Assembly (NCBI GenBank): GCA_033439765.1
Contig: JAULSN010000003.1
Span: 1,116,001-1,180,000, forward strand
Length of the DNA: 64,000 nucleotides
Direction: 5' to 3'
Source: Lasiosphaeria ovina
Taxonomy: Eukaryota > Ascomycota > Sordariomycetes > Sordariales > Lasiosphaeriaceae
The first letter of the stretch is position 1. Every line of letters begins with the position of its first letter. The notes under the pieces were generated by a model. That model saw nothing but the letters and a program-made list of their open reading frames with translations, made no database searches and was not told where the DNA came from. The position numbers were made by a program, and so were the translations under genes. Of this stretch, positions 21,903 to 32,735 are shown in pieces.

Positions 21903-22208
21903 TTAGAGAACTCATCGGGGCACCCCCCTCTAATACTCGGGGCACCCACCTACCCACAAATTTCCACAAAAAACCCGCCATGGCGGCTGGCATCAACTGT
22001 AGGCTTTTTTAGCGGTAAAATCGGTACTTTTGGATACTGCCCCCCATGTGTAGATTCGCTAGCAACAACACATTCGAATTCGGCCCCGAAGACAGTATCC
22101 TGAAGTACCCGATTTTGCCGCCAAAAAAGCGGGTTCTGGATACAGCTGCCAAAGTGGATAGGTGGGTGCCCCGAGTATTAGAGGGAGGTGCCCCGATGAG
22201 TTCTCTAG
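21903..22208. mobile_element. 306-bp MITE with long inverted arms
   Basis: The left end TTAGAGAACTCATCGGGG and the reverse complement of the right end CTAGAGAACTCATCGGGG match for about 55 bases, including a second CTCGGGGCACCCACCTA block. A further inner block (GCTTTTTTAGCGGTAAAATC at left) is also mirrored on the right, leaving a loop near 22045-22090. TA dinucleotides flank both ends (21901-21902, 22209-22210), as for Tc1/mariner/pogo-mobilised elements. No coding capacity. Confidence 0.8.
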
Positions 22209-22213
22209 TATTA

Positions 22214-23676
22214 GCACCAGCACCAGCACCAGCACCGCGTACATCCCTACCCTCCCCCCAACCCTCGCCGACGCGCCGCCGCGCACGCCCGGGTGGGAGA
22301 GCCTGCCGCCGCACGGCGAGGTGGTGCAGGGCGTCGAGAGCCTGACGACGTCCTTCGTCCAGCTGGGCTTCGTGCCGCGGCAGCTCTTCTCCTCGGTGCT
22401 GCGCGAGCGGCCCGAGACCGTCAGCCTGTTTCTAGTGTTCAGCATCCTGGCCGTGTCGGCGCCGTTCACGCCCAGCCTGGTAGCACGGTACGACGGCAGC
22501 GGCAGCCGCGCAACACAAGCCTTCCTGCGCGGCGCGTCGGCCTTCGTGCCGCAGCACATGCTCGAGTCGAGCCTCGAGAGGCAGTGCAGGCGTTTTTTTC
22601 TCTCGAGCATTGCCGAGTGGGGGAACGGGGACAAGAACCGCAGCCTCGCGTACATGGGGATTGCGCGGCTCGCGGGCATCCTGCACCTGCACCTGCACCT
22701 GCACCGCGAGGAGGCGTACCGGCTGCCAGAGGGAAGTAGTGCCGAGGCGGTGGCGCGGCCCGAGGGCGCGCGCCGCACGTTCTGGATGCTCGAGACGTTC
22801 GAGAATTTGCACTCGGGCGCCGACTCGCCCATCGCCTTCTCGTACGCCGACATGGCGGTGCTGCTGCCGTGCGACGAGCGCGAGGCAGCACTGCGTCTGG
22901 CTCGGGCGAGCCGCGCATCGACGCCGGCGACTACGCGGGGCTGGCGGGCGTGCTGGCCGGCTTCGAGCGCGACCTGCCGGCGCAGCACGCCCTGGTCCGT
23001 GTGGAACCTGCGCGCCTTCAAGCTCGAGGGCCAAGACCTGGCGTTCCTGTCGGCCGTCATGATCCTGCGCCTGAGCAACGCCATCCTGCGCCGCAGCTAC
23101 CTCGACGGCCTGCTCGATGCCGCCGCGCGGTCAAGGACAGTGTCGGACGACAAGGCGTGGCAGCCCGTCGCCGACCAGCTGTACGCCAACATGCTGGTGC
23201 TGCACGAGCAGATATCGGTCTTCTTTGCGCACCGCGCGCCTGCCCATGGATACCCGGCGCTAGTCGTCTTCTGCGCCTACGTGTGCGGCTCGCTGGCTAA
23301 CCGCCTGCACTGCCAGCCGCAGCTGTGTGTGGCCGTTGCGCCGCAAGCCCTGCCCGTGCTGCGCTCGTCTGTTCGTGGTCTTGCGAGTCTGCACGTCGCT
23401 TGGCCGTTTGCGCAGCGCTGGCACCGCGCGCTCGCCAAGGCGACCAAGGACATTGGACTGGGCCTTGATAATGATGGCGAGGGTATGCCGTTTGCGGGTG
23501 GCGGCGCGGTTGGTGTTGGTGTCGGTGTTATTTTTGTTGTTGGGGCGGCTAAGACCTGCGAGCTGCAGTTCAATGACCCGCTGCCGCTCGACTCGATGCT
23601 GGGCGCGTTTGACATAAACGCGTGGGACGCCGTCGAGGGCTTGGACGGGCCGTGGTCGGTGCCGACGAGCCCCTGA
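22214..23676 (+). pseudogene. Fungal-specific transcription factor body lacking the zinc cluster
   Basis: The frame runs open from the edge of the MITE to TGA at 23674-23676. It holds the middle homology (Fungal_trans) region of Zn2Cys6 regulators: GVESLTTSFVQLGFVPRQ, FLVFSILAVSAPFTPSLV, FFLSSIAEWGNGDKNRSLAY, RRTFWMLETFENLHSGADSP and IAFSYADMAVLLPCDERE. Later come WSVWNLRAFKLEGQDLAFLS and SNAILRRSYLDGLL. The N-terminal DNA-binding cluster is absent. Between DERE and WSVWNL the correct text (GEPRIDAGDYAGLAGVLAGF) is in another frame, so two compensating shifts occur near 22890 and 22995. About 60 residues normally present between them appear to be missing. A CACCTG triplication inserts HLHLHLH. 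It should not work as a regulator unless the zinc cluster is supplied elsewhere. Confidence 0.8.
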
Positions 23677-23748
23677 ACTGGCGGATGCATGTGGAACGAA
23701 AAACATGACTTCGTGTGATATTATCTGTCTATTATGAACATAGATAAA

Positions 23749-23902
23749 TCATGCCTCCTTCGCCCACCCCGCCGACAGCTGCGCCAGCGCCTCGTCCGCG
23801 TCGACGACGTCGGCGTACTTGGAGTCGAGGTCGAACAGGTTGGCTTGCTGGATTTCGGGCGTGCGGTCTCCACAGGCCGCCGCGACGAGCTGGTCGGTCC
23901 AG
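23749..23902 (-). pseudogene. Isolated C-terminal exon of an unidentified gene
   Basis: A classic intron end (CTTACTAACAG, branch site touching the acceptor) precedes a 50-codon frame beginning WTDQLVAAACGDRTPEIQQ and ending with LFDLDSKYADVVDADEALAQ and a TGA. The composition is that of a real soluble enzyme. No upstream exon can be read between 23903 and 24640, so this looks like the surviving 3' end of a gene. I do not recognise the family. Confidence 0.5.
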
Positions 23903-24642
23903 CTGTTAGTAAGAGACACACAAGATGGACATGGAAAAGGTACAATTGCGTGCACTGGTCCTGGGATCTCAAACCACGGAAAAAAGACTTAATGTCTAAG
24001 GAAAGGCTGGAAAGAGAAGGTACCTTATGGAGCAATACCAATCTCTGATTAGAGGAAGGGCGGGCCAAGAAAAAAGGAAAGATTTCGTACCGGATTACAT
24101 TGGGTAAGGGTGTAAACAAACCCCTTATTATCCCGGCCCTGAACCCCTAATCAATGTTAGTAAACACGCATTGGTTTGTCTCACAATTGGTTTCGGCCGT
24201 CTATATAATACTGGAACATCAGATAGAACACCTAAGCTTCAGAATAAGGAAAAGAATGCCATTCGAGCGCAGCGAGCAGCCCGCCGCAGGCGCCCCCGGA
24301 GGGCCGCCGGAGGCAAGAAGGAAAAGAAAAGGGGCCGTTCAGCACCCTTTCTTGACTGGCAAGGTAGCGTACCTTACCTTTTTATATTGTATTTCGTCTG
24401 CTCAAGGAGGAACTTCCACGGTTAGATATGTCACAAATGTGAAATGTCTTACATCCATCACCACTCACACACTAAAATAAACACAGTTAAAAGCATAAGT
24501 CAAACACTTAAATGGAACCAACAGGAACCTTACCATCGCCATACAAGATCAAAGTTTTCACCCAGGGCACATAGGATATTCTTTTCATGGTTACCTCTAT
24601 ATACAACTAACTCCTCTCCAAAACAACCCACCCCTACACCAA
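23903..24642. other. No gene seen
   Basis: Contains the expected intron side of the exon fragment and then AT-rich sequence. A short basic frame (near 24250-24345, rich in Arg and Lys) has no family features. Confidence 0.35.
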
Positions 24643-25328
24643 TTACACGCCCTCGAGCAACTCCATGGACCGCTTCGACAGCGGCGTAATCCTACACTCG
24701 AAACTATCCGGCACACTACTCAACCCATTCGAGAATGCTACGCGCGGGCGCACCTCATTACTCTCATCATCCAGCGCGTCGTCTCGGCGACGACGGCGTC
24801 GAGCCACGGCAGGTGCGGGCGGGCGTGGCGGGCCTCGTCGGTCTGGAGTGGGCGGTAGGCGCGGCAGGCGGTGGGCGTGAAGGACTGCTGCAGCATCTTG
24901 CTGTGCAGCTTGAAGCGCGGCGACCAGCGCAGGAAGGTCAGGGTGACGCTCCAGCCCATGACTTCGAACAGCACGAAGCGCGGCCGGTCCGCGTAGTTGG
25001 CCCCGCGCTTGTCCAGCAGGTCGCGCGCCGCCTCGACCGAGTTGAGCACCACGATGGACCGCCCGAGGACCGAGAAGTGCAGGATGTCCGAGCCGTAGTC
25101 CTTGCCCCACTGCGTGTACTGGGACTCGGGGTGCTCGGTCGGCACCACGCGCAGGTGCCCGATCAGCGGCTCGCCGGGGGGGGGGGCCGGGGGGGCCGGG
25201 GGGGGCCGGGGGGGAGCGGCGGCCCAGGGTGGTGGTTGTGTGGCAAGCAGCATGTTGAGAATGTCAACAATGGATGACTCTGTGGGTGTTGTTGTGCCAA
25301 TACCACCACAACATTGGCGAGAGAACAA
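24643..25328 (-). pseudogene. Cytochrome P450 gene with internal deletion
   Basis: The frame from 25328 reads a proline-rich linker (PPGEPLIGHLRVVPTEHP), then SDILHFSVLGRSIVVLNSVE, AARDLLDKRGANYADRPRF, WSVTLTFLRWSPRFKLHSKM and LQQSFTPTACRAYRPLQ, the N-terminal third of a fungal P450. It then jumps to LPWLDAVVAETTRW, which resembles the K-helix approach. After a frame change near 24745 it reads FSNGLSSVPDSFECRITP, a P450 C-terminus. The I-helix, the ExxR and the heme-binding FxxGxRxCxG loop are missing, so no monooxygenase activity is possible. G-tracts at 25174-25214 have lengthened the Pro/Ala linker. Confidence 0.75.
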
Positions 25329-26710
<1,382 letters not shown>

Positions 26711-28296
26711 ATATCGCGACCGCCGAGTCCCAGCCCGTCTACCACAACCAGCCACGCGCGTGGCTGTCGCGCGCGGCGGCGTGGACGGGCGGCGGCGAGA
26801 AGCGCGGCATGACGCCGATCCCGGCCTCCGAGCGCACCGACAAGCGCTTCGCCAACATCTCCGTCGTGTGGTTCACCATGAGCACCGACCTGCTGCCCAT
26901 CGTCACGGGCATGGTCGGGCACGCTGGTGTTTGGGATTGGCCTGCGCGACTGCTCGCTGCTGATCCTCCTCTTCAGTCTCGTGTGTGCGCTGCCGGCGGG
27001 GTATTTCAGTACCTTTGGGTCGCGCACGGGGCTGCGGCAGATGTTGAATGCCAGGTATACGTTTGGGTGAGTTTTCCCCTTTTCATTATGTATGGGTTGA
27101 GAGACTGACTTTGTGAGGGCGGGAAGATACTATCCCATCTCGGTCATCGTCGTGCTCAACCTGTGCACCATCGCCGGGCTCGGCGTCATCGACTGCGTGC
27201 TGGGCGGGTCGACGCTAGCAGCCGCGTTGGGCGGCAAGCTCGACGCGACGGCGGGGATTGTCATCATCGCCCTCGTGTCCATGGTCGTGTGTTTCGGCGG
27301 GATCCGCGTCATCCACGCCTACGAGCGCTACTCGTGGGTCTTTGCCCTGCTCGCCATCACTATTGCGACTGGCCTCGGCGGCAAGCACCTCGCCAACTAG
27401 GCCGAGACGGCCCCCCGCCGAGGCGGCTATGCTGGTGGGCCTTGAGGGTGTTGTTGCCGGGTTTTTGATTCCGTGGGCTGTATGTTTTGTTTTGTCTCCC
27501 TCTTTTCTCTCGACAATAAACCCATCAAGTACTGATACTTGATCCCCACCGACAGGCCATGACCGCCGACTTCAGCGTGTACTGCGACACCTCCGCCTCC
27601 ACGTTCCGCATCTTCGCGTACACGTACGCCGGGCTCTTCTTCCCAACCGTGCCGCTGATGGTGCTCGGGGCTGCGATCGGCAGCGCGACGCCTAACATGC
27701 CCGAGTGGGCGGCAGGGTACGCGCAGCACGGTGTGGGCGGCGTGCTGCAGGCAATGCTGCTGCCGGCGGGCGGGTTCGGGCGGTTCGTGGCGGTGCTGCT
27801 GTCGCTGACGGTGATCGGCAACCTGACGACGGCCATGTACTCCATCTCGCTGAGCTTCCAGCTGGTGCTGCCGGTGTTCGTCAAGATCCCTCGCGCCGTC
27901 TTCGTCATGGCGTACACAGCGTTCGCCATCCCCGTGGCCATCGAGGCCGCCAAGTCCTTCTTCGCAGCGCTCGAGAACTTTATCTATCTGATCGCCTACT
28001 GGTCCGCCGCGTTTGTGGCTGTCGTTTCGGCCGAGCACTATGTCTTCCGCCGCGGCGACTGCGCCGCCTACGACGTGGCGCACTGGGACCACCCGTCCAA
28101 GCTGCCCACGGGACTGGCTGCCATCGGCGCCATGGGCCTGTCGTTTGGCCTCGCCGTGCCGTGCATGTCGCAGGTGTGGTACACGGGACCGTTGGCCGAG
28201 GAGACGGGCGACATTGGCTTTGAGGTCGCCCTGGTGCTGGCGGCAATCCTGTACCTCTCCCTCCGGTGGATCGAGCTCAAGTATCGTCCCTTCTAG
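26711..28296 (+). pseudogene. NCS1 nucleobase permease (purine/cytosine type), frameshifted
   Basis: Three exon blocks are readable. Block 1 starts after an ACAACAG acceptor (DIATAESQPVYHNQP) and contains FANISVVWFTMSTDLLPI, then after a one-base excess at about 26920 TLVFGIGLRDCSLLI and TGLRQMLNARYTFG. Intron 27067-27126 leads to YYPISVIVVLNLCTIAGLGV. Intron 27480-27555 leads to MTADFSVYCDTSASTFRIFA and then PLMVLGAAIGSATPN. The end is VPCMSQVWYTGPLAEETGDI and LRWIELKYRPF. This is the cytosine/purine permease family of 12-helix plasma-membrane transporters. Lesions: the extra base at 26920, TAG at 27398-27400 for Gln, and one excess C in the run at 27411-27416. The first exon is not identified. 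Splice sites are intact, so loss is recent. Confidence 0.8.
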
Positions 28297-28636
28297 TCGG
28301 CCGGGGAAGGAACCTCGACTCATATGTCATCTAGCGCTCAGTTTGGTCCGCTGCTCCTGTACATTCATCAAATTATATATGGACAAGCCTTTAATCCTTT
28401 AATTCTTCGGTAACCCAAAATGTCCAAGTCGCCCCCTTTCCTCTCATGTCCGTGTAGGTATCAACTGTTTTTGCGCCCCCCGCCACTACCCTATTGGTTG
28501 ATTGCTCGCTGTTTTCCTATGTAATAGCCGACCTGTATATCTTATAATAATCAAGACTCCCAATAAACCAATGCACCTCTTGCGTGAACCAAACAACCAA
28601 AACAAAGCACTAGTCACCCCCCCCCCCGCTACTTCT
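28297..28636. other. Convergent 3' flank
   Basis: Short space between the convergent permease relic and peroxin gene, likely holding both 3' ends. An AATAAA-like ACCAATAAAC lies near 28560 on the plus strand, and a C9 run at 28618-28627. Nothing else seen. Confidence 0.4.
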
Positions 28637-30795
28637 TCACTCCAGACCCATCCGGATCTCATCGCCGACGCCCCAGCTGCCCGCCTCGGTCCCCGCGTCC
28701 TGCAGGGCGAGGTTGAGCTTCGTGCCCAACGAGGCAGCTTCGTCCTCGCTCGCCACCGCGCTCGCACGTCGGCTTCTATGTGACGAGTCTGTCACGCGCC
28801 TCCGGAGCGTTGGCGACTTGAAGCGCATCGATCTGCTTGACGTCGATAGCATAGACGCCGAGTCATACTCCTCCTCCCGCTCTTTGTCCCGGTCGTCTGG
28901 CTGCGACGTGGAGTGCGTGTCCGGCGTGGTTGAAGACCCATAGCTTCTCAAGCTCGGGTTCCCAGACGCCACTGTCGCTGCCGCCGTGTCTGGCCGTGGG
29001 GGAAGCGACGGCGCCGGCGGCGAGGTCTCCGCAACATCCAAAATCGGGGCAGCAACAGCCGCCTCATCCGCCGGCAGTTCGGCGGGTGGCGGCTCGACGA
29101 TATCGTCAGCTTCGACGAGCTCCGCGTCACGAAACCACTTCCGTCGCCGTGTCCACCGCCCCCATCCATCCTGGCCGCGGCGACCACTCTGCCACTGAAT
29201 TCACAGAACGCAATTAGCCACAGCGCGGCATGCCCGGATGGTGGCAAACGTACCTTGTTGTCGTAGTATACCCACCCCATCCTCCCCCCAGACCCGTCGT
29301 AGTCCCACTCCTTGTCCTTGTCCTCGGGCACGACGGCCTCGTCCGGGACGCCATCCACGCGCCACCGCGAGCCTTCGACCCACTGCCACCTCATGTTGCT
29401 GCCGTCCTCGACCTCGGGCAGTTCAAACTCGTCTCGCGGCGGGACACTGTTGTTGTGCTCGTCCGTCCAGGCCGGCCGCTCATAGGCGAAGAGACTGGTA
29501 GTCCACCCCAAACCAACCCACCGTCTCTGGTTTTCGTAGATGATAAAGGTGAAGCGAACGCCGGCATCGTGTCCGCCTCGAGCTCGCCGTAGAGCCTTTG
29601 TCAGCTCTGACTCGCGGGGGCCCTTCGTGGTGTTGGCGGTGGATATCTTGGCACCCGACAAAGTCGAGGTGCTCGCATTCGACGTCTCGGTTGAGGGAAT
29701 GGCTGGCGTGGGCTGGGCTTTCCTCGGGCCCTCGAATTGCAGACCCGTGATGAGCTCCATAAGCCTCCGGATGCTGGCGCTGCGCCAGAGGATGCCGCGC
29801 GCCACGCGCGTGACACGAGCGTGCCATGTGAGAATCAGGGTGCCGAATAATAATATCACACGTCGGGTCGTGATTATGCGGAGTGGTGGGAGTGTGAGGA
29901 GGAACCAGAACGGAGTGCAGAGGAGGATTCGGACAAACAGCGTAGTGAGGGCCGGCCTGGTCGTGGCCGACGTCGGCGTCCGTTGCGTGCTGAGAAAGTC
30001 GGTCAGCTCGAGCAATGGCTCTAGCAAGATGTTGCACCGCGCCGTAAACTCCTTGAGTGTCTCGACTATCTCGTCCAGCGTCTTCTGGTGGCGTGTGTTC
30101 GTGATCTCGGAGATTGACCCTTGGTTCCGCTGGTGGCCGCCGCCGCCCGCCGGTGCGCCTCCCGCGGCGGCCTTTCCATTCTTCTCGGGCAGGCCGTCGA
30201 CCGACAGGTTCTTACTCTTGCTGGCCTTCTTAATCTTGGCATCGGCGCCCGAAGCTGTCCCATCGCCTCCGCCCAAACCCGGCTCGCTCCAGCCGCTGCT
30301 GCTCAGGGGACTGAAGCGCCGGCCGTACATGCCGCCAATGAGGATCAGTACCAGAACCACGGGCCCTGTCAGACGCACCACGGTATCTCCATACAGGACC
30401 GAGGCCCAGAATGCGACTACGAGCAGGAAGCTCTCCCAGGGGTCGCCCGTTGTCCAGGTAAGGAGGCCGACCATGCGGTTCAGCGGCAGCAGGAACGGAT
30501 GGCTGTAGGCCAGCGCGCGGGTGATCTGGGGCGGGGTGGCAAGCAGCAGCGGCGACTTTTGATGCACCAAGATGGTGCTCCTCCGCTTGGCCGCCGAGGT
30601 GGCAGTCGGGGTGGTCGAGCTCAGCGTAGCGGGCGAGAAGGAGGCATAGGTCGGGTTGGCGGCGCCCGAGAGCAGCGACGGGGCGGCGCCATCATTCGAG
30701 TAGGTATTGCCGCGCTGCTGCTGCGAGGGGGTAGACGGGGGGTTGGGCGAGGACGAATCCAGCGTGTCGGCGCGCTCGAAGCGAGGAGGAGACAT
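28637..30795 (-). CDS. Dysferlin-domain peroxin (Pex23/Pex30-32 family)
   Basis: Exon 1 is 30795-29254 and exon 2 is 29194-28637. The 59-bp intron (donor GTACGT, acceptor AATTCAG) lies in phase 0 between YYDNK and WQSGRRGQDGWGRW. The protein is about 699 aa. Residues 1-90 are a Ser/Pro-rich tail. Membrane segments lie near 122-138 and 144-157, and a second hydrophobic pair near 290-335 (FVRILLCTPFWFLLTLPPL). The Pex24/dysferlin part follows: RFTFIIYENQRRWVGLGWTT and SLFAYERPAWTDE near 420-450, MRWQWVEGSRWRVDG near 480, and WVYYDNKW...RRRKWFRDAEL near 510-540. The C-terminal 150 residues are disordered. Family members sit in the ER and peroxisome membrane and control peroxisome number and size. 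The intron and all domains are intact, so it is probably functional. Which paralogue it is cannot be told from this window. Confidence 0.88.
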
Positions 30796-32735
30796 GTGCG
30801 TCAGCCAAGGGGGGTCCTATCGTCGGCGGGCGCAAGCAAAACGTCAGCAGTCTCGTCGCGTCGCGCTCAATGTGGCAGCCAGACCAGTCATGCAACGGTA
30901 GAGCGAGCCGGATTGCGTTGCCAGAGCAGGTCGCGCAGCATGGCCGAGTGCGCTGGGCGGCGATGGCGATGGCGATGCTAGAGTCGGATGTCGCGGAGAG
31001 AAAGCGATGCGGTGGGGCTTGTTGCACGTATTGGCGGGTAGCTTCCTCTGCTGACGAGGCACAGTGGTTGGGGGCTGCTGTTGCCTCTGCCCCCCCCCCC
31101 GAAATGCGCGAGAGAGGCAAGCAAGCAAGCCAAATCGTCAAATGCGAGCCAACGAGCTGGGCTTGCTTCACCTTGTCGGCGGACGAGAAGGCACAATGCG
31201 CGGGCGTGGCTGCGAAAACAAAAAACGGCGGGATGGACGAGAAGAAGGGAACGGAACTCACGAATGCAGCCATCAAAGGAAGCTGCCGAGCGGTGCTGGC
31301 TGCCGGTTCGTCCACAGCGCGCCCCGAACCGCCCCAAAGTCGATTCAACGCGTCATAGGCGACTGGCACTGACGTCCACTGACCGATCGGGAGCCAAACA
31401 CCTAGCCAACAGTTATGGAGGTCGCATGGAGCCTGCAACGTCGCCGTCCAGGTAAAAATGTGTAAGAGGAAAAAAAGTGCAGACTCGGCCTGCAGAGGTG
31501 ATATAGCGATGTCAAAGGTTAGGCTTAGTATTCAAAACAGACCATGCGCATGCGCAGACGGGAGGAAAGCACGAGGGACTGGTTGAAAGAGGGGGCTGCC
31601 ACGTGAGGCTAGCTCAACCCGCCTGCCCCATTTTCGGGCGGGGAAGGGAGTTGGCTGCCTGCCACCTCGCTTGGGCTGTTCCCGACTCCCGGCTTTCTAT
31701 GCTTGGGCCCCGCCCCTGTGCTGCCAAGGATGGATCACATGCTCATTATCGTCCGCGTCTGGATTATTTTCATCATGTTGAACCCAAAATAGGAAATAAA
31801 GCGATCAATCTATCAAATCCTCATCTCTAGAGTATGGATCAACAGAAATAAAGTTTGTCAAGAAAACATATTACACTTGATCAACGTCCAACCGCCCTAA
31901 TTCCTTTCAAACGAACCATCGGCTTTCACTCTGGTTTCACCATAATTAGATTATTAGTTAATCGCTGCCCAAAATGTAGGTAGTCTCATCTCACAAGCCC
32001 CTTTCCGCGCCGGACAAGTTTTGATCAAGCGGCTTCTAAAAAGTTTGGAAATTCGTGGCGATATCTCACCGAGTCTTCTTAGACCAGTGGGATGCAAATC
32101 ACGTTGAGCTAGCCACAATGCTTTTCATTGCCCCGGGTAGATACCTAAAGTAGTTAGTTTAGATTAACACCAGACTCTCGGGCTCAAAGTAGTCAGTCCT
32201 CTTGAGCTAGTTAAAGCATAATATACGAGTGCTTGAGTAAAGTAAACCATGGTCATTGTATAAGACTCTTATATCGGGAAGCCCGTCAAGTAATTAGAAT
32301 CAACAGAGTAGAATCAACAGGCAAACATCTTGACAGACAAAATGGCTGCAATGTTATAACGCAGGAGTCTCCGCTAGCTATCTAAACTAGGTTATTAATA
32401 TTGTACAGTAGGTATACGGCTGATAAATACGCCCCTCGGAGGTCAAGGAAAAGAATAGTGGGCAGACTGCTATGTGCCACGCCCAGCAAGCAGAAATCCG
32501 CAGAGACCGAAAGGAAATATCCATAAAACACTGCCAGCCAGGCTATATGTCAAAACACAAGCGAGGAAAATGAAAGGCCCCTTGCGAGGCGCAAGGCCGT
32601 CTAAAAGGTTAATCACCTTGCCCCCGCGGCACGCGATCAACGAGACCGCCACCCGGAATACACAAACTATCAACGAGAAAAGATAATTATAAGCCATCAT
32701 TCTACCAGGCAGAAAGTGGGAAACCCGAGTTGCGT
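30796..32735. other. Intergenic upstream of the peroxin gene
   Basis: 30796-31600 is GC-rich with several accidental frames and should hold the peroxin promoter and leader (C10 run at 31089-31098, CAAG tetranucleotide run near 31118-31130). 31750-32735 is AT-rich with no gene or repeat seen, and ends at the 3' end of the gene on the left side of 32736. Confidence 0.4.

Noticed and set aside
22432..23084. GC-rich minus-strand frames up to 341 codons opposite the transcription factor
   Set aside because: Arg/Ala-rich complement of the Fungal_trans region, which reads clearly on the plus strand.
29540..30981. Long plus-strand frames opposite the peroxin gene
   Set aside because: They are shadows of the minus-strand coding sequence, which has clear domains and an intron.
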